DNA of 64,000 nucleotides from Streptacidiphilus sp. 4-A2. Lineage in GTDB: Bacteria; Actinomycetota; Actinomycetes; Streptomycetales; Streptomycetaceae. Every line of letters starts with the position of its first letter. The first letter of the stretch is position 1. The notes under the pieces are model-generated. The model was not told the DNA's origin and searched no databases. It saw nothing but the letters and a program-made list of their open reading frames with translations. The translations under genes and the position numbers were made by a program. Below, piece by piece: positions 45,501 through 56,113 of the stretch. The stretch covers positions 2,790,001 to 2,854,000 of the forward strand of contig JAAFYY010000001.1 in NCBI GenBank assembly GCA_014284505.1, written 5' to 3'.

Positions 45501-48500
45501 CAGCGGGTGGCGGCCCAGCGAGCGGGCCGGCTTGAGCTCCTCGACCAGCCGCTCGAAGGGCACGTCCTGGTGCGCGAAGGCGGCCAGGTCGGCGTCACGG
45601 ACGCGCTCGACGAGCTGCCGGAAGGTCGGCCCGCCGGAGGTGTCGGTGCGCAGCACCAGGGTGTTGACGAAGAACCCGACCAGCCCGTCGAGCGCCTCGT
45701 CGCCGCGTCCCGCGACCGGTGAGCCGATCGGCACGTCCTCTCCCGCGCCCAGCCGGGTCAGCAGCGCCGCCAGCGCCGCCTGGACCACCATGAACAGCGT
45801 CGCGTTGGTCTGCCGGGCCAGCGCGATCAGGCCCGCGTGGCTGGCGGCGCCGATACCGAAGTCCACGGTACCGCCGCGGTGGCCGGCCACCGGCGGCCGC
45901 GGGTGGTCCGCGGGCAGCGGCAGTTGCTCCGGGAGGTCCGCCAGGGTCCGCCGCCAGAAGCCCAGTTGCTCCGAGACCAGGCTGCCCGGTCCTGGTCGGA
46001 GCCGAGCAGCCGGCGCTGCCACAGGGTGTAGTCGGCGTACTGCACCGGCAGCGGCGCCCAGCCGGGCTCCGCGCCGTCCAGCCGCGCCCGGTAGGCGGCG
46101 GCCAGGTCCTGGCTCAGCGGGGCCAGCGAGGCGGCGTCACCGGCGATGTGGTGCACCACCAGCAGCAGCACATGGTGCTGCCCGGCCAGCCGGTGCAGCA
46201 CGGCCCGCAGCGGGATCTCCCGCGAGAGGTCGAAGGGGGCCGGCCTCCGCCGCCAGCGCGGCGGTGAGCGCGGCCTGGTCCGTGTCCTGCACCGGGAGTT
46301 CCGGGGCGGCCTCGCCCGCGGACAGCACCCGCTGGTACGGGTCTCCCTCGGCGGCGGGGAAGACGGTGCGGAGCACCTCGTGCCGGGCGACCACATCGGT
46401 CAGCGCGGCGCACAGTGCGGCCTGGTCCAGCGGCCCGGTGAGCCGCAGCGCCAGCGGGATGTTGTAGGTGGCGTTGGGCCCCTCCAGCTCGCCCAGGAAC
46501 CACAGGCGCTGCTGCGCGTAGGACAGCGGGATCCGGCCGGCCGGCTGCTGCGGGAGCAGCGGGGGGCGGGTGCGTCCGCTGTCGGGCCGCTCGACGCGCC
46601 GGGCGAGCGCCGCCGGGGTGGGCGCGTCGAACAGCGCGCGGATGTCCAGCTCCCGGCTCAGCGCGGTGCGGATCCGGCTGATCAGCCGGGTCGCCAGCAG
46701 CGAATGGCCGCCCAGCCCGAAGAAGTTGTCCTCGGGCCCGACCTGTTCGACGCCGAGCACCTCGGCGAACAGGCCGCAGAGCAGTTCCTCGCCCGGGGTC
46801 GCCGGGGCCCGGCCGCCGGCCGGCGCGACCGCTTGGGGCGCGGGCAGCGCCCTGCGGTCCACCTTGCCGTTGGGGGACAGCGGCAGGGCGTCCAGGACGA
46901 CCACCGCCGAGGGCACCAGATAGCCGGGGAGCCGTTCGGCGACCGCGGCGCGCAGGGCGGCGCCGTCCAGGACGGCCCCGGGGCGGGCCACGGTGTAGCC
47001 GACCAGCCGCTGGTCGCCGGGCCGGTCCTCGCGGACCACCGCCGCGGCCTCGGCGACGCCGGGACGCGCGGCCAGTGCCGCCTCCACCTCGCCGAGCTCG
47101 ACCCGGAATCCGCGCAGTTTGACCTGTCCGTCGGCGCGGCCGACGAACTCCAGCTGGCCGTCGGGGCGCCAGCGGACCAGGTCGCCGGTCCGGTACATCC
47201 GGCTGCCCGGGCCGCCGTAGGGGCAGGCGGTGAAGCGTCCGGCGGTGAGCCCGGGACGGCCCAGGTAGCCGCGGGCCAGGCCGAGCCCGGCCAGGTACAG
47301 CTCGCCGACCGAGCCGGCCGGGACCGGCCCGAGCGCGTCGTCCAGCACCAGCACCCGGCAGCCGGCGATGGGGCGGCCGATCGGGGCGGTGCCGAGGCCG
47401 TCCAGGGCGCCGCTCTGCGAGGCGGTGACCGTGCTCTCGCTGGGGCCGTAGACGTTCAGCAGGCTCCGCCCGGCGGCCCAGCGGCGGATGGCGGCGGGGG
47501 CGCAGGCGTCCCCGGCGATCATCAGGGTGCGCAGCGCCGGCAGCGGCCGCGTCGGCAGGCCGGGGAGCACGGCCGCGGAGAGCGCGGCGTGGGTGATCCG
47601 GTGCCGGTCCAGGAACTCGACGAGCTGCTCCCCGGCCAGCGGGCCCGGCGGCGGCACGACCAGGCAGGCGCCGGTGAGCAGGGTCAGGCACAGTTCGGCG
47701 ATCGAGCCGTCGAAGCTGGGCGAGCAGAACTGGAGCACCCGCGCGCGGGGCCGGCCGCGTGGGCGGCGGTCAGCGCGGCGATGCCGCGGTGGGTGACCGC
47801 CACGGCCTTGGGACGGCCGGTGGATCCCGAGGTGTAGATCAGGTAGGCGGTGTTGTCCAGCCGGACGGGTCTGCGCCGGTCCCGGTCGCGCAGCGGGCCG
47901 CGGTACAGCCCGATGAAGGGCAGGTCGAGGTCCTCGACGTCGCGCTCGGTGAGCACCGCGGCGGGCGCGGCGTCCTCCAGCATGGCGTCGATGCGCTCCT
48001 GCGGGTAGTCCGGGTCCACCGGCAGGTAGACCGCCCCGGCCTTGGCGACCGCGAGCAGCGCCACCACCCACTCCCGGCCGCGCCGGATCCGGACCGCCAC
48101 CACGTCCTCGGTGCCGATGCCGCGCCGGACCAGGCGGCGCGCCAGCCGGTCGGCCGCCTCGTGCAGCCGCCGGTAGCTCAGCACCCGGCCCCCGCACTCG
48201 ACCGCGGGCGCGTCCGGGAAAGCCGCCGCGGCCTGCTCGAACAGGTCGGGCCAGGGCTGCGGGGCGGCTCCGGGGCCGCCGTCGCCCCACTGACGGAAAA
48301 TCAGTTCCCGTTCGGCGGGCGCCAGCAGGCCCACCCGGCTGATCGGCAGGTCCGGGTCGGCCGCGAGCGCCTCCACCAGCCGGGTGAACCGTTCGGCGAC
48401 GGGCCCGGCCGGGCCGGGTCGAAGAGGTCGGCGGCGCAGACCAGCTCTCCGCCGAAGCCCGGGGGCGCCTTCGGCGTCGAAGCGCTCGATCAGGCAGAGC

Positions 48501-49682
48501 GTCAGGTCGAAGCGGGCGGTGACCGCGGACGGCTCCTCCCAGGAGACGGCCAGGCCGGGCAGGTCGAGCTGCTGCGGCCGGTCGTCCTGGACCACCAGCA
48601 TCACCTGGGTCAGCGGGTGCCGGGCGGCCTCCCGGGCCGGGTTGACCAGCTCGACGATCCGGTCGAAGGGCAGGTCCGCGTGGTCGTAGGCGGCCAGGCT
48701 GGTCTCCCGGGCCCGCAGCAGCAGCTGCCGCAGCGTCGGGTCGCCGCTGGTGTCCATCCGCAGCACCAGCGTGTTGACGAAGAAGCCGACCAGGTCGGTC
48801 AGCGCCGGGTCGGACCGGCCGGCGGTCGGGCAGCCGATCGGGAGGTCCTCGCCCGCGCCGATCCGGGTGAGCAGCGCGGCCAGCAGCGCCTGCGCGGCCA
48901 TGTAGACGCTGGCGCCGCAGCCGCGGGCCAGCGCGGTGAGCCCGGCGTGCGCGGCCGCGGAGATCCGCAGCGGGATCCGCTCGGCCGGAAGCTCGGCGCC
49001 GACGGGCGCCGGCGCACGGCCGGCAGCGGGAGCTCCTCCGGCAGGCCGGCCAGCTGCCGCTGCCAGTACCGGGTCTGCTGCCAGGCCAGGCTGTCCGGCC
49101 GGTCGGCCTCGGCCAGCAGTTCGCCCTCCCATTCGGCATAGTCGCTGTACTGGAGCTCCAGCGGCTCCCAGCCCGGCTCCCGGCCCTGGGTCCGGGCCCG
49201 GTAGGCGGTGGCCAGGTCCTGGCAGAACGGCGGCATGGAGGCGCCGTCCGAGGCGATGTGGTGGATGACCACGACCAGCACGTGCCGGTCGGGGTCGAGC
49301 CGCAGCAGGGTGCAGCGGATCGGGATCTCCGGTCCAGTTCCAGGGCGACCGTCGCGCAGGCCTGGACGGCCTCGCGGACGGCTGCCTCGTCCGGGCCGGT
49401 GTCCCGCTGCTCCAGGCGCAGGCCGGCCTGCGCCAGGGGCAGCACCGCCTGCCGGCCGGCCCCGTCGGACTGCGGGTAGACCGTGCGCAGGACCTCGTGC
49501 CGCTCCACCACGTCGCCCAGTGCCCGGCGCAGGGCGTCGGTGTCGAGGCTGCCGGTGAGCCGGATCGCGAAGGGCACGTTGTAGCCGGGCCCGGCGCCCT
49601 CCAGCTGGTAGAGGAACCAGAGCCGGGCCTGGGCGGACGAGAGCGGGTAGCCGACCTGGGCGGGTTCGGTGGTGGTGGTCAT
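42516..49682 (-). CDS. NRPS-3: C-A-T-C-A-T-TE terminal synthetase (many frame breaks)
   Basis: The last synthetase of the line. Domains in order: C (about 49650-48330; [17 protein letters not shown]), A (48260-46860; [10 protein letters not shown]), T (L-G-G-H-S-L-L near 46710), C (46530-45240; H-H-I-A-G-D-A), A (45150-43630), T (L-G-G-H-S-L-L near 43480) and a type I thioesterase (43300-42560; G-W-S-F-G-G). It starts with ATG at 49682, after gagagg, overlapping the NRPS-2 stop by 4 nt. Both condensation domains are of the LCL kind by their opening motif. The frame shifts roughly every 0.5-1.5 kb (for example near 49350, 49020, 48420, 47750, 46250, 45990, 44960 and 43300), which fits assembly indels. 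The TE releases the peptide, by hydrolysis or ring closure. Confidence 0.9.
42560..43300 (-). other. Thioesterase domain of NRPS-3
   Basis: An alpha/beta-hydrolase domain with V-H-P-V-A-G at its start and the serine nucleophile in L-L-G-W-S-F-G-G near 43070. A later Asp (L-L-D-A-Y) and a His in C-A-H-G complete the likely triad. The frame breaks once near 43210. It should offload the finished chain from the last T domain. Confidence 0.85.
43630..45150 (-). other. Adenylation domain 6 (NRPS-3 second), Asp predicted
   Basis: The A4-A5 region reads V-T-D-L-G-N-T, then [13 protein letters not shown] and [12 protein letters not shown]. Aligned by eye to GrsA this gives code D-L-T-K-M-G-H-I-G-K. 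The known Asp code is D-L-T-K-V-G-H-I-G-K, differing only at one position. Asn shares the same core but has E-V in place of H-I. Confidence 0.75.
46860..48260 (-). other. Adenylation domain 5 (NRPS-3 first), unassigned substrate
   Basis: The specificity region has [23 protein letters not shown] and [12 protein letters not shown]. By-eye code D-G-A-A-M-A-V-V-T-K matches no standard code I know. All core A motifs are intact, so the domain should be active on an unusual or small substrate. Confidence 0.6.
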
Positions 49683-52600
49683 GCCGGGTTCCTCTCGGCG
49701 GTCGGCTGCGGGGCGGTGCCCGGGGGGGCGGCGGCGCAGGGCGGGGCGGCGGGGAGCGGGGGCGTCCTGGTCGATCCTGGCGGCGAGGCCGGCCACGGTG
49801 GGGGCGCGGAACAGGTCGGAGATGCCCAGTTCGGCGCCGAGGAGTTCGCGGACCAGGCCCAGGGCGCGGACGGCGAGCAGGGAGTGGCCGCCGAGCGCGA
49901 AGAAGTCGTCCTCGATGCCGACCGTCTCCACGCCGAGCACCTCGGCGAAGATCCGGGCCAGGGCGAGTTCGCGCTCGTTCCTGGGGGCCTGTACCGGGCC
50001 GCCGGCCCGGGCCGGGGCGGGCAGCGCGGCCGGGTCGAGCTTGCCGTTGACGGTCAGCGGGACGGCGTCGAGCAGCACCACCGCCGCCGGGACCATGTAT
50101 CCGGGCAGGTGGCCCTGGAGCGCCTGCCGGACCTCCTCGGGCCGGGGGTCGGCCCCGGCAGCCGGGACCACGTAGCCGACGATCCTGCGGTCGCCGGGGA
50201 CGTCCTCGCGGACCACGGCGACCGCCTGCGCCACGCCCGGTGCCTGCGCCAGGGCGGCGGTGACCTCGCCCAGTTCGATCCGGAAGCCGCGGATCTTCAC
50301 CTGGTCGTCGGCGCGGCCGACGAACTCCAGCTCCCGCCGCGCAGCCAGCGGGCGACGTCCCCGGTGCGGTACATCCGGGCGCCGTCGGCGCCGGCCGGGT
50401 CGGCGACAAAGCGCAGCGCGGTCAGCCCCGGCCGGCCCAGGTAGCCCCGGGCCAGGCCCGGACCGGCGACATACACCTCGCCGGGCACCCCGGGCGGGAC
50501 CGGCCGCAGTGCCTGGTCCAGCAGCTGCACCCGCAGGTCGGGCAGTCCGCGTCCGACCAGGCTGCCGCCGTGCGGCCCGGGGTGGTCCCGGGTCAGCGCC
50601 AACTGGCTGACGTGGACCGTGGTCTCGGTGATCCCGTACATGTTGACCAGCACCGGCGCGTCCTCGGGATGCCGGTCGTACCACGGGGCGACCCGGGCCG
50701 GATCCAGGGCCTCACCGCCGAAGACCACCCGACGGAGCGTCAGCGGCGGTGCCCCGGAAGGGCGTTCGCGGTCGGCCTGGACCAGCTGGTAGAAGGCCGA
50801 CGGTGTCTGGTTGAGCACGGTGACCTGCTCGCGGGCCAGCAGTTCGCAGAACTCGGCGGGGGTGCGGCTCACTTCGAACGGCACCACCACCAGCCGGCCG
50901 CCGTGCAGCAGCGCGCCCCACAGCTCCCACACGGAGAAGTCGAAGGCGTAGGAGTGGAACAGCGTCCACACGTCCCGCGGCCCGAAGCCGAACTGCTCCC
51001 TGGTCGCGCCGAAGAGCCGGACCACGTTGCGGTGGGTGACCACGACGCCCTTGGGGTTCCCGGTCGAGCCGGAGGTGTAGATGACATAGGCGGCGTTGCC
51101 CGGCACGGCCCGGCCGGGCAACGGCTCCGGCGACGGCTCCGGCTCCGGCTCCGGCTCCGGCGATGGCGACGGTCCGTCGAGGGCGAGTTCGGGGATGCCC
51201 AGCCCGGCGCAGGCCGCCGCCACGGCGGTGGGCAGGGTGCCGGGGGTGGTGAGCACGCAGCAGGGGCGGGCGTCGTCGAGCATGTACTGGAGCCGGGAGG
51301 CCGGGTAGTCGGGGTCCAGCGGCAGGTAGGCCCCGCCGGCCTTGAGGATCGCCAGCAGCGCCACCACCAGCTCGGCGGAGCGGGGCAGGGCCAGCGCCAC
51401 CAGCCGCTCGGGGCCCACCCCGGCCGCGCGCAGCCGCAGCGCCAGCGCGTCGGCCCGGGCGTCCAGTTCGCCGTAGCTGAGTGCCCGGCCCCGAAGGTGA
51501 CGGCGACGGCCTGCGGGGTGCGGGCGGCCTGCTGCTCGAAGAGCGAGACCAGGGTCTCCTCACCGTCCGCGGACCGCTGGGTCGCCGCGCCCCAGGAGCG
51601 GACCTGTTCCAGCTCCGCCGGGCCGGCCAGGTCGATCCGGCTCAGCGGCCGCCCCGGTTCGGCGGTGGCCTGCCCCAGCAGCCGGGCCAGCCGGTCCGCC
51701 AGGTCCCGGGCGGTGGCCGGGTCGAACAGGTCGGCGGCGAACTCCAGGGTCCCGTCGATGCCGGTCGGGGCGCCGTCCGCGGACCACTGCTCGGACAGGG
51801 TGAACAGCAGGTCGTACTTGGCCAGGCCGAGCTCGACCGGCGCCGGCTCCATCCGGGTGCCGGCCGGCCAGGCCGGCTGCGGCTGCCGCCCTCCAGGACC
51901 AGCACCACCTGGCACAGCGGGTGCCGGGCGGCCGAGCGCGGCGGGTTGACCAGTTCCACCACCCGGTCGAAGGGCAGTTCGGCGTGGCTGTAGGCGGCCA
52001 GGTCGACCTCGCGCACCCGCTTGAGCAGTTCGCCGAAGTCCGGGTCGCCGGAGGTGTCCACCCGCAGCACCAGGGTGTTGACGAAGAAGCCGACCAGGGA
52101 GCGCAGCGCCTCGTCGCCGCGCCCGGCCACCACGGTGCCGACGGTCACGTCCTCGCCGCTGCCGGTCCTGGTGAGCAGCGCGGTCAGCGCCGCGTGCAGG
52201 ACCATGAAGACCGTCATGTGGTGCTTGCGGGCCAGCGCCCGGACGGCGGCGTGGACGGGGGCGGGCAGGTCCAGCGGCACGGTGCCGCTGCGGCCGGTGC
52301 CGTGCTCGCGGTGCGGGCGGTCCACCGGCAGCGGCAGCTGCACCGGCTGCCCGGCCAGCCGGTCCCGCCAGTACGCCGACTGGACCGTCTCGACGCTCCC
52401 GGCCGTCCCGGCGGTGCCGAGCGCCTCGCGCCGCCACAGGGTGTAGTCGGCGTACTGGAGCGGCAGCGGCGCCCACCGGGGCGCCCCGCCCGCGAGCCGG
52501 GCCCCGTAGGCCGTGGCCAGGTCCGTCAGCAGCGGCTCCATCGAGCCGCCGTCGGCCGCGATGTGGTGCAGCACCAGCAGCAGCGCGTGCCGCCGCGGGC

Positions 52601-55600
52601 CGGTGCGGATCAGCCAGGCGCGCAGCGGCAGTTCGCGGGCCAGGTCGAAGGGGCGGGCGGCCAGCTCCCGGGCCGTGCCGGGGAGCAGCTCCGGGTCGAG
52701 GTCCAGTTCGGTGAGGCCGGGCCGGGCCGTGTCGGCGGGCAGGGGCAGCTGGTACGGCTGCTCGTCCTGGACGCCGAAGACGGTCCGCAGCACCTCGTGC
52801 CGGACCACCAGGTCGCCCAGGGCTGCCCGCAGCGCACCGGCGTCGACCGGTCCGTCCAGGTCGAGCAGCAGCGGGATGTGGTAGGCGGCGCCGGATCCGG
52901 CCTGGTTGAAGAACCAGAGCCGGCGCTGCGCGTCGGACAGCGGCAGCGGTTCGGGCCGGGGACGCGGCCCGGGCCGGGTGCCGGGCAGTTCGCCGCTGCC
53001 CCGCGCCAGTGCGGTCCGCAGCCGCTCCGCGAAGGCCGCGGCGGTGGGTGCCTCGAACAGGCTCCGGACGCCGGGCGCCACGCCCAGCACCGTCTGCACC
53101 CGGCCGATCAGCCGGATCGCGAGCAGCGAGTGGCCGCCGGCGGCGAAGAAGTCCTCCTCGACGCCGATCCCGGGCAGGCCGAGCACCTCGGCGAAGAGGC
53201 CGGCGACGATCTCCTCCAGCGGGGTGCCCGCACCCCGGGGGGCGCCCGGCGCCGTGCTCTCCTCGGGGAGCGGCAGCGCCGCCCGGTCCAGCTTGCCGTT
53301 CCTGGTGACCGGCAGCGCGTCCAGCGGGACCACCAGCGGCACCATGTGCTCGGGGAGCCGCTCGGCCAGGTAGCCGCGCAGCTCCGCCGCGCCGGGCCCG
53401 GTGCCCGGATCCGCCGGTACCGGGTAGGCGACCAGCCGCAGCCCGCCGGAGCCGGTGTCCCGGACCACCACGGCGGCCGCGGCGACCTGCGGATGCCCGG
53501 TCAGCACCGCCTCCACCTCGCCGGGTTCGACCCGGAAGCCGCGGATCTTGACCTGGTCGTCGGCCCGCCCGGCGAACTCCAGTACGCCGTCGGAGCCGCG
53601 GCGCACCAGGTCCCCGGTCCGGTACATCCGCTCCCCCGGTGCGGCGAAGGGGTCCGCCGGGAAGCGCTCCGCGGTCAGGCCGGGGCGGTGCAGATAGCCG
53701 CGGGCCAGGCCGGTGCCGCTGAGGTAGAGCTCGCCGACGGTGCCGTCGGGCACCGGCCGCAGCCAGCCGTCCAGGACCCGGCAGGCGACATTGTCCATGG
53801 GCCGTCCGATCGGCACCCGCGCCCCGATCTCGTCCGCGCGGGCCAGCGGCAGGTGGGTCGCGCACAGGGTGATCTCGGTCGGGCCGTAGACGGCCAGCAC
53901 GGTCAGCCCCGGGCAGCTGCTCAGCACCGCCCGGACGGCCGCGGGCGAGACCACGTCGCCGCCGGTGGCGAGCCGGGTCAGGCCCGCGAAGCAGCCGGGC
54001 ACCTCCTCGGCCAGGACCCGGAACAGGCCGGCCGTGATCAGCGCCGAGGTCAGTCCCTCCTCGGCGATCAGCCGGGCGACGACCGCGGGCTCCAGGTCGC
54101 CGGGCGGGGCGAGCACGATCCGGCCGCCGGAGAGCAGCGGCGCCCACAGCTCGTAGGTCGCCGGGTCGAAGCCGGCCGGGCTGTGCATCAGCACCCGCTG
54201 CTCGGCGCCCTCGCCCCAGCAGCGGTCCAGGGCCAGGCCGATGACATCGCGGTGGGTGATCGCCACGCCCTTGGGCCGCCCGGTGGAGCCCGAGGTGGAC
54301 ATCAGGTAGGCGAGCTGCTCGGGGTGGACCGCGGGCGCGGGCCGGGCCCCGGCCGGGCCGGGGCCGGCCCAGGTCCCGGCGGCCTCCAGCACCTCGCAGC
54401 CGAGTTCCTCCCGGGCCCAGGCGGACAGCGGGTGACCGGCCAGGGCGGCGTCGGTCACCAGTGCGACCGGCGCGACCTCGGACAGGAAGCCGCTCAGCCG
54501 GCTGACCGGGTCGCCGGGGTTCAGCGGCACATACACCGCGCCTGCCTTGGCGATCCCGACCAGGGCGGTGACCAGGTCGGCCGAGCGTTCCATCAGCAGC
54601 GCCACCGGGGACTCCGGTCCGGTGCCCAGCGCGCGCAGGCGCTGGGCCAGGTGCTCGGCGCGGCGGTCGAGTTCGGCGTAGCTGAGCCGGATCCCGCCCG
54701 CGGCCACGGCGATCCGCTCCGGTCCCTCGGCCACCCGGGCCGCGAACAGTCCGGGCAGGCTGCCCGCCGGGAGCTCGCGGGCGGTGGCGTTCCAGGCGTC
54801 CAGCTCACCGGTCTCGGCGGCGGTCAGTACCGCGAGCCCGGCGAGCGGGCGGCGCGGGTCGTCGGCGAACTGCCGGAGCAGGCTCTCCAGCCGGGCGCAG
54901 AGCGCCCGGGCCCGGCGGGCGTCCACCAGGTCGGGGCGGTGGTCGAGCCGGAAGGAGAACACCGGCCCGGGGACGGCCACCAGCACCAGCGGGTAGTGCA
55001 TGGCGTCCATGCCCTCCACGCCGGTGACCCGGACCGCCGCCGGGTCCTGCGGTTCGTCGATGCCGGCGTCCGGGTAGCTCTCGAAGACGACGGCCGTGTC
55101 GAAGAGTTCGGTGTGCCCGGCGAGGCCCTGGATCTCGGCAAGTCCCAGGTGCTGGTGCGGCAGCAGCGCGGCCTGCTCGTCCTGGAGCCGGGCCAGGAAC
55201 GCGCCGACGGACTCGTCCGGGCGGGTGCTCGCACGGACCGGGACGGTGTTGATGAACAGCCCCACCATCCTTTCGGCGTCCGGGAGTTCGGCCGGGCGGC
55301 CGGCCACGGTGGTGCCGAAGACCAGGTCGCAGCGGCCGGTCAGCGAGCCGAGCAGCAGCGCCCAGGCGCCCTGGACCACGGTGTTCAGGGTGACCCCCTG
55401 GGAGCGGGCCAGCGCGGTGAGCCCTTCGGTCAGCTCCGGGGTCAGCGTCAGGAACGCCCGCTCGGGCAGCCGGGCCCGGGAGGCGGCGGCGCCCTCGGCG
55501 ACCAGGGTCGGCTCGGACAGTCCGGCGAGCGCCTCGCTCCAGGCGGTGCGGGCTGCGGGCCGGTCCTGTCCGGCCAGCCAGACCAGGTGGTCCCGATAGC

Positions 55601-56113
55601 CGGGGCGGGCGGCAGCGCGCCGCCGCCGTGCTGGTAGCAGGTCATCAGCTCGGCCAGCAGCACCGACAGCGACCAGCCGTCGAGCAGGATGTGATGGAAG
55701 TTCAGCAGCAGCTTCCACTCCCGCTCGCCGATCCGGGCCAGGGTGGCCCGCAGCAGCGGCGGCCGGCCCAGGTCGAAGCGGTGGGCGCGCTCCTGGGCGA
55801 GCAGTTCGGTGAACCCCCGGCCCCGCGCCCGCTCAGGTCGGCCTGCGTCCAGGGCAGTTCGGCCGCGTGCGGCACCAGCCGCACCGGTTCGCCGTTGGGC
55901 CTGCTCCGGAAGCCGGAGCGCAGCGCCGGGTGGCGCTCCATCAGCGTGCTCAGCGCCGCCCGCAGCCGGTCCGGCTCGACCGCGCCGGACAGGCCCAGCA
56001 CACACTGCACGGTGTAGACGTCGGCGTCCTCCGCCCGGCCAGGCCGGCGTGGAAGAACATGCCTCCTGCAGCGGTGTCAGCGGCAGGACGTCGGCGAGTC
56101 CCTTGGTGGCCAT
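49679..56113 (-). CDS. NRPS-2: C-A-T-C-A-T synthetase (frame breaks)
   Basis: Domains in order: C (about 56080-54830; opens L-P-L-T-P-L-Q-E, active site H-H-I-L-L-D-G-W-S), A (54740-53290; T-S-G-S-T-G-R-P-K), T (A-G-G-H-S-L-L near 53130), C (52950-51640; H-H-I-A-A-D-G), A (51540-50040), T (L-G-G-H-S-L-L near 49890). The first C has the opening motif of DCL domains, which accept a D-residue from upstream. That agrees with the epimerase ending NRPS-1. ATG at 56113 overlaps the NRPS-1 stop (TGATG); a GTG 3 nt upstream would overlap by 4 nt. No release domain; it hands on to NRPS-3. Frame breaks lie near 56050, 55840, 55630, 51890, 51490, 50340 and 49740. Confidence 0.9.
50040..51540 (-). other. 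Adenylation domain 4 (NRPS-2 second), Thr predicted
   Basis: The region reads [24 protein letters not shown] and [12 protein letters not shown]. By-eye code D-F-W-N-V-G-M-V-H-K differs from the standard Thr code D-F-W-N-I-G-M-V-H-K at one position. A Thr side chain could serve as the nucleophile for a depsipeptide ring. Confidence 0.8.
53290..54740 (-). other. Adenylation domain 3 (NRPS-2 first), phenylglycine-like pocket
   Basis: The region reads [26 protein letters not shown] and [12 protein letters not shown]. By-eye code D-P-Y-L-A-G-V-L-C-K shares seven positions with the dihydroxyphenylglycine code D-P-Y-H-G-G-T-L-C-K but lacks its His. The substrate is therefore uncertain; no Hpg/Dpg pathway genes are in the window. 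Confidence 0.5.

Noticed and set aside
46137..50684. Single 1515-codon frame as one NRPS protein
   Set aside because: It crosses the true NRPS-2/NRPS-3 junction at 49679-49682 and mixes in-frame and out-of-frame parts.
51921..55637. 1238-codon plus-strand open frame across NRPS-2
   Set aside because: Antisense shadow typical of high-GC coding DNA; Gly/Arg/Gln-rich without any domain.
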